Part shown: one piece after another, positions 25,460-32,892 of the stretch
Layout: the number at the start of each line of letters is the position of its first letter
Numbering within the stretch: position 1 is the first letter of the stretch
From: Fredinandcohnia quinoae
Lineage (GTDB): Bacteria; Bacillota; Bacilli; Bacillales; Bacillaceae_L
DNA length: 43,249 bases
Direction: 5' to 3'
Assembly: GCF_022427965.1 (NCBI RefSeq)
Contig: NZ_JAKTTI010000037.1
Coordinates: forward strand, 1 to 43,249
Position numbers and translations under genes: made by a program
The notes under the pieces: model-generated
Database searches by the model: none
Seen by the model: the letters and a program-made list of their open reading frames with translations, nothing else
Told to the model about the DNA's origin: nothing

Positions 25460-26377
25460 TTAACGTAGTATGGATGAGGCCATTCTTACGTACGTATGTC
25501 TTCTTCCTCTAATAACAATTGAATATGTCATGATATTTTCTGGAACCGCAATCCCATAAAAACCTGTATCACCGATGTGATGGATATCTGCACCTGCCAT
25601 TTTACTGTTAAGGGCAATTTGGCGAATCGTTGCTTCATCAGCACCTTCTTGACTTGTGCCAATCGTTAACATGACAAGCGCTCCCTTAGAATGGACAAAG
25701 CGTACATGTTTTTCCGTAGCCTCAAGTGTAATCCCTGGGACAGTTCCAGGTGAAGGCATTAAGATTACATCTGCTCCTGCTTCGATAAAACTGGATAGTG
25801 CTGCTTCTGAAATAATACTGCTTCCAGTCTCATTCGCAACCCCCGCACCATGCATTTTTCCGGCAATGATTAATCCTTCAGAACCAAAGGCTTCTCGTGC
25901 CTTCTTAATAGCTAGAAGAATTTCATCATTTGTAACACCTGTTTTCGGGTTTCCGGTTAAGCATACAAAATCAAAACCTAACTTTTTGGCTTCTCTTAAT
26001 GATTCGTCCGTTGCCATTCGTCCTTTTGGCAACTCGTTCAGTTTTTCAATCTGTTGTGCATTTGGGTCTACAGGTTCCAGATTAAGCCCAATAGGACGGC
26101 CTGTTATTTGCTTCATTTTTTGTACAATTGATTCATTCTCTTCACATTCTATTCCCTCTATATAGGGATTAAAGACATCAAATACATTTAGCAATAATAA
26201 GTCGGCACCAAATGCTGCAGCTAATTCAGCATTTGTAACACTCGGATACAACGGAGGGACAGAACCAAACGTTTCTGAAAGCATCACACGTCCTTCCGAT
26301 GCCCTTATCGCTTGTTTTAAATCTTGTCCATTCATTTTTTGAAAATCAGATGCAGTACAGTCCAGTAGTCGTTTCAC
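25460..26377 (-). CDS. TIM-barrel-like protein of unknown function in the nag operon
   Basis: This protein has about 305 residues. It shows alternating strand/helix units of barrel type: MLSETFG, AAFGADLLLLNVFDVFNP, RPIGLNLEPVDP, GFDFVCLTGNPKTGVTN, GLIIAGKMHGAG, EAGADVILMPSPGTVPGI and AGADIHHIGDTGFYGI. I believe it belongs to a family recently given a DUF7916-type name and sometimes mislabelled a haloacid dehalogenase-like hydrolase; no HAD motif (DxDx) is visible. GTG at 26377 follows GGAGG by six bases. It lies 37 bp after nagR in the same direction, so a role in amino-sugar metabolism is likely but unproven. Confidence 0.75.
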   Translation of the reverse strand: MKRLLDCTASDFQKMNGQDLKQAIRASEGRVMLSETFGSVPPLYPSVTNAELAAAFGADLLLLNVFDVFNPYIEGIECEENESIVQKMKQITGRPIGLNLEPVDPNAQQIEKLNELPKGRMATDESLREAKKLGFDFVCLTGNPKTGVTNDEILLAIKKAREAFGSEGLIIAGKMHGAGVANETGSSIISEAALSSFIEAGADVILMPSPGTVPGITLEATEKHVRFVHSKGALVMLTIGTSQEGADEATIRQIALNSKMAGADIHHIGDTGFYGIAVPENIMTYSIVIRGRRHTYVRMASSILR

Positions 26378-26414
26378 AGAAGTCCTCCTTTTTGAACTTG
26401 TATTAAGTGTCCTT

Positions 26415-27137
26415 CTATCGAACCATTTCAACCTTATATTTATATCGATCGGCACGATAGAATGATTGTACAAATTCTAATGGTTTTTCTCCTTCGATGA
26501 TACTCTTTTGTTGAATATAAAGAACGGGTGCACCTTCGTTTATATTAAGTGCCTCTGCTTCTTCTGGATATGCAACAGTTGCCTCAAGCTCTTGTACACC
26601 CGAAACAATGTGGAGCCCAATGACATTTTCAACAAATTGGTAGATTGAATGCTCCGCAATTTCTTGTGTTAGCCCTGGTACTAAATCCACTGCCATATAA
26701 AAAATCTCGTAGGCAATCGGCAATTTATCCGCTAATCGAAGTCTTTTTATTTGATAAACTGATGCATCTTCTCTAATTTCAAGCTTCGATGCTATCAAGC
26801 TATCCGCATTTATGATTGCAAAGTCAAGAACCCGCGTTTCGGGTTCTAGTCCTCTAGATCGCATATCCTCTGAAAAGCTTGTTAAGCCTTTTACATTCTT
26901 CTCAAATTTCTTCAGAGCAACAAAGGTCCCTTTTCCACGTTCTCTTTGTAGCAGACCTTCATTAACAAGATTATTTAACGCTTGTCTAACCGTCATTCTG
27001 CTTATCTGATACTCTTCCGCATACTCACGTTCGGATGGAATCATGTCTCCAGGCCTCAGCTCTTTACTCTCAATTTGCTTACGAATCTCTTGTTCAAGCT
27101 GATAATAAATCGGCACAGGAGAACTTTTATCGATCAT
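26415..27137 (-). CDS. nagR: GntR/HutC family repressor NagR (YvoA)
   Basis: This 240-residue regulator has an N-terminal winged helix (about 8-75) with PSEREYAEEYQISRMTVRQALNNLVNEGLLQRERGKGTFV and a C-terminal UTRA ligand domain (about 90-235). B. subtilis NagR binds GlcN-6-phosphate or GlcNAc-6-phosphate and represses nagAB and nagP. Its ATG overlaps the nagB stop in TAATG. A matching operator lies upstream of nagA. Confidence 0.94.
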   Translation of the reverse strand: MIDKSSPVPIYYQLEQEIRKQIESKELRPGDMIPSEREYAEEYQISRMTVRQALNNLVNEGLLQRERGKGTFVALKKFEKNVKGLTSFSEDMRSRGLEPETRVLDFAIINADSLIASKLEIREDASVYQIKRLRLADKLPIAYEIFYMAVDLVPGLTQEIAEHSIYQFVENVIGLHIVSGVQELEATVAYPEEAEALNINEGAPVLYIQQKSIIEGEKPLEFVQSFYRADRYKYKVEMVR

Positions 27138-27889
27138 TATGAGAGCACCTTCTTTTTGTCATCCTCCACCAATGATAGTGCTTCTTCGTCAGCAATAATC
27201 GTTACATTTGGATGATTTTTCAGTGCAGATGCCGGATTTGACTCATGCACTTCACCATTAATAAAATTATAAATCGCTTCTGCTTTAGACTTTCCTGAAG
27301 CTAATAATAGGATTTGTTTACTTTTTAAAATCGTTGAAATTCCCATTGTCATTGCATGTGTTGGTACCTCATCAATGCTATCAAAATAACGCATATTTGC
27401 ATTCCGAGTTGATTCTGTCAATTCAACTTTATGTGTGATTGAATCAAAAGACGTACCTGGCTCATTGAAGGCGATATGACCGTTTTGGCCAATTCCAAGT
27501 ATTTGTAGATCTACTCCACCTAATTCAGCAATTGCCTTTTCATATTCTTGGCACGCCGCATCAATATTTTCTGCTAATCCGTTAGGAATAATAACATTAT
27601 CTGCTTGAATATCAATGTGAGAGAACAATTGATCATTCATATAATAGTGATAGCTTTGTTGGTTTGTATATTCCAGTCCTACATACTCATCCAGATTGAC
27701 GCTATGAACTTCTTTGTATGATGTATTATTCTTTTGATGATCTTGGATTAGAGCTTCATACATTCCAATTACAGTACCACCAGTTGCTAGTCCTAATACT
27801 GTATTTGGCTTTTCTTTAACTTGATTAATAATTACATCCGCTGCTTTATTACTCATTTCTTGATAATCTTTCGCCATTATAAGTTTCAT
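27137..27889 (-). CDS. nagB: Glucosamine-6-phosphate deaminase
   Basis: This enzyme has about 250 residues and the NagB motifs GLATGGTVIGMYE, NLDEYVGL (catalytic Asp) and GIGQNGHIAFNEPGT, with the catalytic His in the last. It converts glucosamine-6-phosphate to fructose-6-phosphate and ammonia. ATG at 27889 follows GAGGAAA and overlaps the nagA stop as TAATG, so it is translationally coupled to both neighbours. Confidence 0.96.
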   Translation of the reverse strand: MKLIMAKDYQEMSNKAADVIINQVKEKPNTVLGLATGGTVIGMYEALIQDHQKNNTSYKEVHSVNLDEYVGLEYTNQQSYHYYMNDQLFSHIDIQADNVIIPNGLAENIDAACQEYEKAIAELGGVDLQILGIGQNGHIAFNEPGTSFDSITHKVELTESTRNANMRYFDSIDEVPTHAMTMGISTILKSKQILLLASGKSKAEAIYNFINGEVHESNPASALKNHPNVTIIADEEALSLVEDDKKKVLS

Positions 27890-29064
27890 TACATTTCCTC
27901 CTGACTTGAATAAGCAAGTTTTCCACAACAATAAGTCATGATTACTTCTAACTTTTCATTTACAATTACAAAATCTGCATCTTTTCCAACTTTTATACTT
28001 CCTTTTTTATCAAACATATTTATCTGTTTAGCTGGGTTTGCAGCTGTCATCTGGGTAATATCCCAAAGTGTACATTCAGAAAACTGCATCATATTGCGGA
28101 CAGCATCATTTAGTTTTAAAATACTTCCCGCTAAAGTGCCATCTTTCAATGTAGCTCTTTCTTCATCAACATTTACTTCTTGGCCACCTAAATCATACAC
28201 ACCTGTTCCTAAGCATTTTGCACGCATAGCATCTGTGACGAGGATAACCCCATCATTTCCTTTTACTTTATAAGCAAGCTTGACCATTTTAGGAGCAATA
28301 TGAATGCCGTCGACAATCATTTCACATTTCACTTCATCATGTAAAAGAACTGCTCCCGCTACACCTGGTTCACGATGATGAACCCCACGCATTCCATTGA
28401 ATAAGTGGGTCGCATGTGTCACACCAGCTTGAATCGAAGCTTCTACCTCTTCATACACAGCATCGGAATGGCCGATTGATGCAACAACACCTGTCTCTTT
28501 TAAATAAGTGGTTAATTCAAGACCACCTTTTTCTTCTGGTGCTAACGTTACTAACCTGATATTATTTCCAGATAATTGTTGCCATTGTTTAAATAGCTCT
28601 ACATCTGGTTCAATAATATTATCTGGATGCTGTGCACCTGCTCTTTTTGGTGAAAGGAATGGTCCTTCAAGATGAGCTCCCAAGATTTCAGCTATCCCAC
28701 CATTTTGTTGGGAAGGTATATATTCTCCAATATTTTTAATTGCTTCATATATATCTTCACGAGATTTTGTCATAGTTGTCGCCAAAAAGCTCGTTGTGCC
28801 CTCTTTTGGCAAAGCTTGTGCAATTGTACGTAATGCGTCTGGAGTTGCATCCATCGCATCGGCACCTGCAGCACCGTGAATATGTAGATCAATCATCCCA
28901 GGAATTAACGAATAATGATTATCCAACTTAATTACATTTTCATTGTCAATTTGTTCAAGTTCATCTATTGAACCAATTCGTTTTATTTTTGTATCCTCAA
29001 ACTCGATAAATCCGTTTTCGATTATTTTGTCTTCTGCATAAACCTTTACATTTGTAATTAGCAT
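27889..29064 (-). CDS. nagA: N-acetylglucosamine-6-phosphate deacetylase
   Basis: This 391-residue amidohydrolase has metal-site motifs DLHIHGAAG (about 60), HLEGPFLSPKRAG (about 130), IGHSDA and HATHLFNGM (about 200-220), DGIHI and the catalytic Asp in LVTDAM (about 275). It deacetylates GlcNAc-6-phosphate for NagB. It is the first gene of nagA-nagB-nagR-(barrel protein), with SD AAAGGAG and a promoter overlapped by a NagR-like operator. Confidence 0.96.
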   Translation of the reverse strand: MLITNVKVYAEDKIIENGFIEFEDTKIKRIGSIDELEQIDNENVIKLDNHYSLIPGMIDLHIHGAAGADAMDATPDALRTIAQALPKEGTTSFLATTMTKSREDIYEAIKNIGEYIPSQQNGGIAEILGAHLEGPFLSPKRAGAQHPDNIIEPDVELFKQWQQLSGNNIRLVTLAPEEKGGLELTTYLKETGVVASIGHSDAVYEEVEASIQAGVTHATHLFNGMRGVHHREPGVAGAVLLHDEVKCEMIVDGIHIAPKMVKLAYKVKGNDGVILVTDAMRAKCLGTGVYDLGGQEVNVDEERATLKDGTLAGSILKLNDAVRNMMQFSECTLWDITQMTAANPAKQINMFDKKGSIKVGKDADFVIVNEKLEVIMTYCCGKLAYSSQEEM

Positions 29065-29100
29065 TTTAAAGACTCCTTTATAATCATATCTACCTATCTT

Positions 29101-29135
29101 ATTTTACCACAAATAAGCTAGTTGTCTATACCACT
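29101..29135 (-). promoter_or_regulatory. nagA promoter overlapped by a NagR (dre-type) operator
   Basis: The minus strand contains AGTGGTATAGACAACTA (29135-29119), closely resembling the TGGTATAGAC-type sites bound by YvoA/NagR. TAGACA within it can serve as -35, 16 bp before TAAAAT (29106-29101). Binding there would block RNA polymerase. Confidence 0.75.
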
Positions 29136-29192
29136 AAATGGTTTTGTAGTATGAGTAATTTCCCCTCTTCAATATCTAAATATTCCTAAAGT

Positions 29193-29218
29193 AAAAGCTG
29201 CCAGTTTCCTTGGCAGCT
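29193..29218 (-). terminator. Intrinsic terminator of nagP
   Basis: AGCTGCCA, a 7-nt loop and TGGCAGCT are followed on the minus strand by TTTTAC. It separates nagP from the nagA promoter. Confidence 0.8.
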
Positions 29219-29233
29219 CTCACATATTATTTA

Positions 29234-30679
29234 TTAGTTTTTACGAATTTTAGAAATTTCATCCGCAACGAATTGTACATTTGTTCCAACGATAACTTGG
29301 ATACTGTTTTTACCTACAACATTAATTCCTGGAACTCCTGTTGCTTTAATTTTCTTTTGATCAACTGCATCCATATTTTTCACTTCAAGACGTAGACGAG
29401 TAACACAATTGTCAACAGATGTAACGTTTGCGTCTCCACCTAATCCTTCATAAATTTGAGCAGCCATAGCAGCGAATCTTGATTCTCCGCTAGCTTGAGC
29501 ATCTCCAGCTACTTCATCATCATCTTCACGACCTGGAGTTTTAAGATTAAATTTAGTAATTAAGAAACGGAATAGTACATAGTATATTACCGCTACTACA
29601 AGACCCTGTACAACTAGCATCCAAGGGTGGTTTGCCATTGGATTACGAAGACTTAAGAAAAAGTCAACAAAACCTGCACTGAATGCAAATCCAGCAGTCC
29701 ATTGGAATGATGCAGCGATAAATAGTGAGATACCTGTAATAGCTGCGTGAACAACATATAATGCTGGTGCTAAGAACATGAATGCAAATTCAAGTGGTTC
29801 TGTAACACCTGTGAAGAATGCCGCAAATGCAGCTGCCATTAATAATGATGCAGCTTGTTTCTTTCTTTTTGTTTTTGCAGTATGGTACATCGCAAGTGCT
29901 GCTGCTGGTAAACCGAACATCATAACTGGGAAGAAACCTGCTTGGTATCTACCAGTAATACCCTTTTCACCAACACCACCTAAGAAATTGTTAATATCAT
30001 TAATTCCAGCTACATCGAACCAGAATACAGAGTTTAATGCATGGTGAAGTCCTGTAGGAATTAATAAACGGTTGAAGAATCCATAAATACCTGCTCCAAC
30101 TGCACCTAAATCAATGATTGCTTCACCAAAGTTTACTAATCCAGTATAGATTATTGGCCACACAAAGAATAATACTAATGAAACAACTAACATTGCAACA
30201 GATGTCATAATTGGCACTAGTCGTTTACCACTAAAGAACGCCAAAGCATCTGGAAGTTGCACTTTACTAAAGCGATTATACATAACAGAAGCTACAATAC
30301 CTGATAAAATCCCGATAAATTGATTGCTGATTTTTCCGAAGGCTGCGTTAACTTCCGTAGGGTCTACACCTTGTAGCATTGCTACTGTACCCGTACCAAG
30401 TAAAGTTGTAACTGTTAAAAAGGCTACCAATCCACTTAGAGCAGCAGAGCCATCTTTATCTTTTGACATTCCCAAAGCTACACCAACTGCGAATAGAATT
30501 GACATATTATCAATAATAGCGCCACCGGCTTTAATTAAGAATGCTGCGATTGGGCTACCGCCACCCCAACCAGAAGGGTCAATCCAATAACCGATACCCA
30601 TTAAGATAGCTGCCGCTGGTAAAACAGCAACCGGAAGCATTAATGAGCGTCCAAGATTTTGAAGATATTTCATAACCAT
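29234..30679 (-). CDS. nagP: PTS N-acetylglucosamine transporter, EIICB
   Basis: This 481-residue protein has a membrane EIIC domain (about 1-370) with LMLPVAVLPAAAILMGIGYWID, IPTGLHHALNSVFWFD and GVTEPLEFAFMFLAP, and a C-terminal EIIB domain (about 400-481) whose phosphoacceptor Cys lies in SVDNCVTRLRLEV. It imports GlcNAc and phosphorylates it, using HPr and an EIIA supplied elsewhere. SD AGGAGG is eight bases before the ATG. It follows the antiterminator gene by 170 bp with no terminator between them. Confidence 0.93.
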   Translation of the reverse strand: MVMKYLQNLGRSLMLPVAVLPAAAILMGIGYWIDPSGWGGGSPIAAFLIKAGGAIIDNMSILFAVGVALGMSKDKDGSAALSGLVAFLTVTTLLGTGTVAMLQGVDPTEVNAAFGKISNQFIGILSGIVASVMYNRFSKVQLPDALAFFSGKRLVPIMTSVAMLVVSLVLFFVWPIIYTGLVNFGEAIIDLGAVGAGIYGFFNRLLIPTGLHHALNSVFWFDVAGINDINNFLGGVGEKGITGRYQAGFFPVMMFGLPAAALAMYHTAKTKRKKQAASLLMAAAFAAFFTGVTEPLEFAFMFLAPALYVVHAAITGISLFIAASFQWTAGFAFSAGFVDFFLSLRNPMANHPWMLVVQGLVVAVIYYVLFRFLITKFNLKTPGREDDDEVAGDAQASGESRFAAMAAQIYEGLGGDANVTSVDNCVTRLRLEVKNMDAVDQKKIKATGVPGINVVGKNSIQVIVGTNVQFVADEISKIRKN

Positions 30680-30715
30680 CTTACATTCCTCCTAATGATT
30701 TTTTATGATTTATGA

Positions 30716-30729
30716 TATAAACGTTTCCA
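30716..30729. promoter_or_regulatory. Candidate cre site upstream of nagP
   Basis: The minus strand reads TGGAAACGTTTATA, one mismatch from the WTGNAANCGNWNNCW catabolite-responsive element. It lies about 40 bp upstream of the nagP start. Confidence 0.45.
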
Positions 30730-30847
30730 CTATCTCGCTTTCATGAACGGACAAATTGAGATTAGATATAATTGCGATACATTTTTTCCGAAAATGAAGG
30801 TAAGATGAAAAAACGTATTATCCAAATGAATATGTTGCTTTAGCTCT

Positions 30848-31669
30848 TTAATCTTGTTTCCTTAATCTTTCAATATGGAGTGTAATATAACCTAGTTCAT
30901 GCTCTGGTAGTACGATTCCATGTTCTAGCAATACTACCTTTGCAACCTTAGCCGCACAGCTATATGAAATCGGAAACTTTGTTTTTAACATCTCAAGCAT
31001 TTCATCATCCATCACATGAAGCTCATAGTGATTAACCCTTGTAAGAGCAAATCTCAAATGTGTGATGAGACGCTGATAAGAGATGTCATCCTCTTCCACG
31101 TGAATATTCAAAGTTTCAGTAATGGTTTGAACCATGTCTCTTACAATTGATGTCTGTCTAACCGTTTCGTGCATATCACCTCCTTGAAGTTTCATTGTAT
31201 GGATATGAAGAGCGATAAAGGCAGCTTCATCTACAGGCATTTCAATGTTGCACTTTTCTTTAATATGCCGAATGGCCCAAAGTCCAATCTCATACTCTCT
31301 TTTATATAAAATCTTGATCTCATTTAATAGTTTATTTTTAAGTTGTATGCCTTCTCGTTCTCTTTGTATGGCAAATGAAATATGGTCAGTGAGAACGATA
31401 TGGATATGCTCATTAAGCTTTACACCCATGAAATTTTCAGCATAGCTTATAATTTCTTCTGAAATGACAAAATGCTCTTCAGGTATACGACTTAAAAGTT
31501 GTTGCAGCTTTTCGTTTTCCTTCATAACAAAGAGCTTTTCAATTTTGTGAACATTTACAATATCATTTTTTCTCTTATTGAATGCGATTCCAGGTCCTAC
31601 TGCAATCTTCTCCTCTTGACCATCTGTTACGACAACCGCATTATTATTTAGAATCCTTGCTATTTTCAT
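30848..31669 (-). CDS. BglG/LicT-type transcriptional antiterminator
   Basis: This protein has about 273 residues. It has an N-terminal CAT RNA-binding domain (MKIARILNNNAVVV...GPGIAFNKRKNDIV, 1-55) and two PRD domains. PRD His residues occur in LTDHISFAIQ, FIALHIHTMK, LITHLRFALT and YITLHIERLR. It is closer to LicT/SacT than to GlcT in the CAT segment. ATG at 31669 follows AAGGAGG. Such proteins bind a RAT hairpin and prevent termination when the cognate PTS sugar is present. A RAT-like hairpin and terminator lie in its own leader, and nagP follows. Confidence 0.9.
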   Translation of the reverse strand: MKIARILNNNAVVVTDGQEEKIAVGPGIAFNKRKNDIVNVHKIEKLFVMKENEKLQQLLSRIPEEHFVISEEIISYAENFMGVKLNEHIHIVLTDHISFAIQREREGIQLKNKLLNEIKILYKREYEIGLWAIRHIKEKCNIEMPVDEAAFIALHIHTMKLQGGDMHETVRQTSIVRDMVQTITETLNIHVEEDDISYQRLITHLRFALTRVNHYELHVMDDEMLEMLKTKFPISYSCAAKVAKVVLLEHGIVLPEHELGYITLHIERLRKQD

Positions 31670-31798
31670 ACCCACACACCTCCTTACAACTAATAGATAT
31701 GAACCAACCATCCACTACTATCTATATTTTTTGTCAATCTGTTGATTTTATCCAAAAGGAAGCCTTTTCATATAAATGAAAGAAAAAGTTAAAGAAGT

Positions 31799-31856
31799 AA
31801 AAAAGGCATGGAGGTATAGAGCAGGAATTTAGACCTACTATTTTACCACCATGCCT
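31799..31856 (-). terminator. Regulated terminator in the antiterminator-gene leader
   Basis: The minus strand has AGGCATGGTGGTA (31856-31844) pairing with TACCTCCATGCCT (31816-31804), one mismatch, then TTTTTT. Its 5' arm overlaps the RAT-like hairpin, so the two cannot form together. Confidence 0.82.
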
Positions 31857-31874
31857 GATCGTATCAGTCACATG
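31850..31874 (-). promoter_or_regulatory. Ribonucleic antiterminator (RAT)-like hairpin
   Basis: On the minus strand GTGACTGATACGATCAGGCA aligns with the sacB/licS-type RAT core GTTACTGATA...GCAGGCA. CTGAT pairs with ATCAG, and CATG at each end forms the lower stem with the asymmetric internal loop expected of RAT. It is the predicted binding site of the protein encoded just downstream. Confidence 0.75.
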
Positions 31875-31900
31875 AGATGCATATTTATTACTATGAATTA

Positions 31901-31929
31901 ATCATAACATCAATTATTTTTATTGACAA
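31901..31929 (-). promoter_or_regulatory. Predicted promoter of the antiterminator gene
   Basis: TTGTCA, 17 bp, TATGAT on the minus strand. The predicted start, near 31893, is about 20 nt before the RAT-like hairpin. Confidence 0.75.
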
Positions 31930-31972
31930 TATATTTTAATCAGGAAAAATATTTTCCAGTAAAGGAGAATGT

Positions 31973-32017
31973 ATGAAACTAGAATATCGTAACTATTATC
32001 TATTACTTTACGACTAA
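31973..32017 (+). CDS. Possible 14-residue Tyr/Leu-rich peptide
   Basis: An ATG after AAAGGAG-AATGT opens MKLEYRNYYLLLYD and a stop. TTGACA at 31923 could be a -35 box. The SD is excellent, but the ORF is very short and AT-rich sequence gives such ORFs by chance. It precedes the 48-residue ORF by 67 bp. Confidence 0.3.
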   Translation: MKLEYRNYYLLLYD

Positions 32018-32084
32018 AGTGGTATAGAATCAGTTAATTTTCTATATTAAAATAAATATACATCCTTAAACAGGAGGGTTTCAT

Positions 32085-32231
32085 TTGAAATTAGGAGATA
32101 AGGTACTTTATAAAAATGATTTGTACGAGATCCTGTATGTTTATGATAATGGAATGTTTGAAATCAAAAAGATTGAGATGTTACATAAAGTTGAATTAGT
32201 ATATGAAGACGATATTGTATATTATGTCTAG
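32085..32231 (+). CDS. Small conserved-looking protein, 48 residues
   Basis: A TTG start six bases after GGAGGG opens a protein beginning MKLGDKVLYKNDLYEILYVY. It is predicted to be beta-rich with many Tyr, Val, Lys and Glu, as in small SH3-like or KOW-like Bacillus proteins of unknown role. It has no signal peptide and is followed directly by a strong terminator. The function is unknown. Confidence 0.72.
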   Translation: MKLGDKVLYKNDLYEILYVYDNGMFEIKKIEMLHKVELVYEDDIVYYV

Positions 32232-32266
32232 AAAAACATTGTTAGCACCAGTAACAATGTTTTTCT
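32231..32266. terminator. Bidirectional terminator
   Basis: GAAAAACATTGTTA and TAACAATGTTTTTC enclose a 7-nt loop. It serves the 48-residue ORF on plus and the cyclase-family gene on minus. Confidence 0.92.
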
Positions 32267-32274
32267 TTATTCAT

Positions 32275-32892
32275 TTAGGTTCTTAAAATCGCTCTTACCG
32301 GACTACCATCTCCACCTACAATTTTAAGAGGTAGTGCAATTAGCTCATAGTCACCTGGTGCTACATGATCTAGTATAATACCTTCCAAAATATGAATCCC
32401 ATGCTGGTGAAGACTATGGTGAGCATATAACTCCTTACTATCTAATGGGTCGACTGAATGCACATCTACTCCAACAAGCTTTATTCCTTTATCGGCTAGA
32501 AATGGAGCAAGCTCTGGTTGAAGGTATGTGATAGTCTTTGGAAACTGACGACGGTCTGTCCATGATTTTGTCCGTATTAAGAGTCTCTCAATACCCGCAA
32601 GATCATAATCCTTTATTTCCTCAATTCCTATTCTTTCATGGCCTGAAACTTCTATTACCCTCGCCTTACCCACATATAGCTCAAGATCCAGTTCATGAAC
32701 CCTTTTACCTTCATTATCAAAATGAAACGGTGCATCAATATGGGTACCCATATGAGTGCTCGTCACCATTTTTCCAACATTAACCGACAAAGATTCCTCC
32801 ATCGTCCAGTTAATATTAAACTCAAATGGAGTATCCCCTGGCCACTCAGGTGTATTTGTATCTAATGGTTGTGAAATATCAATGATTTTCAT
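32275..32892 (-). CDS. Cyclase/kynurenine-formamidase-like metal hydrolase
   Basis: This protein has about 205 residues and the metal-binding motif STHMGTHIDAPFHF (His47, His51, Asp53), as well as GVDVHSVDP and LHQHGIHILEGI of the cyclase (KynB-like) family. KynB hydrolyses N-formylkynurenine, but no other kynurenine genes are near, so the substrate is open. ATG at 32892 overlaps the stop of the upstream RocB-like gene as TGATG, and GGGGGG lies just upstream; coupled translation is likely. Confidence 0.85.
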   Translation of the reverse strand: MKIIDISQPLDTNTPEWPGDTPFEFNINWTMEESLSVNVGKMVTSTHMGTHIDAPFHFDNEGKRVHELDLELYVGKARVIEVSGHERIGIEEIKDYDLAGIERLLIRTKSWTDRRQFPKTITYLQPELAPFLADKGIKLVGVDVHSVDPLDSKELYAHHSLHQHGIHILEGIILDHVAPGDYELIALPLKIVGGDGSPVRAILRT

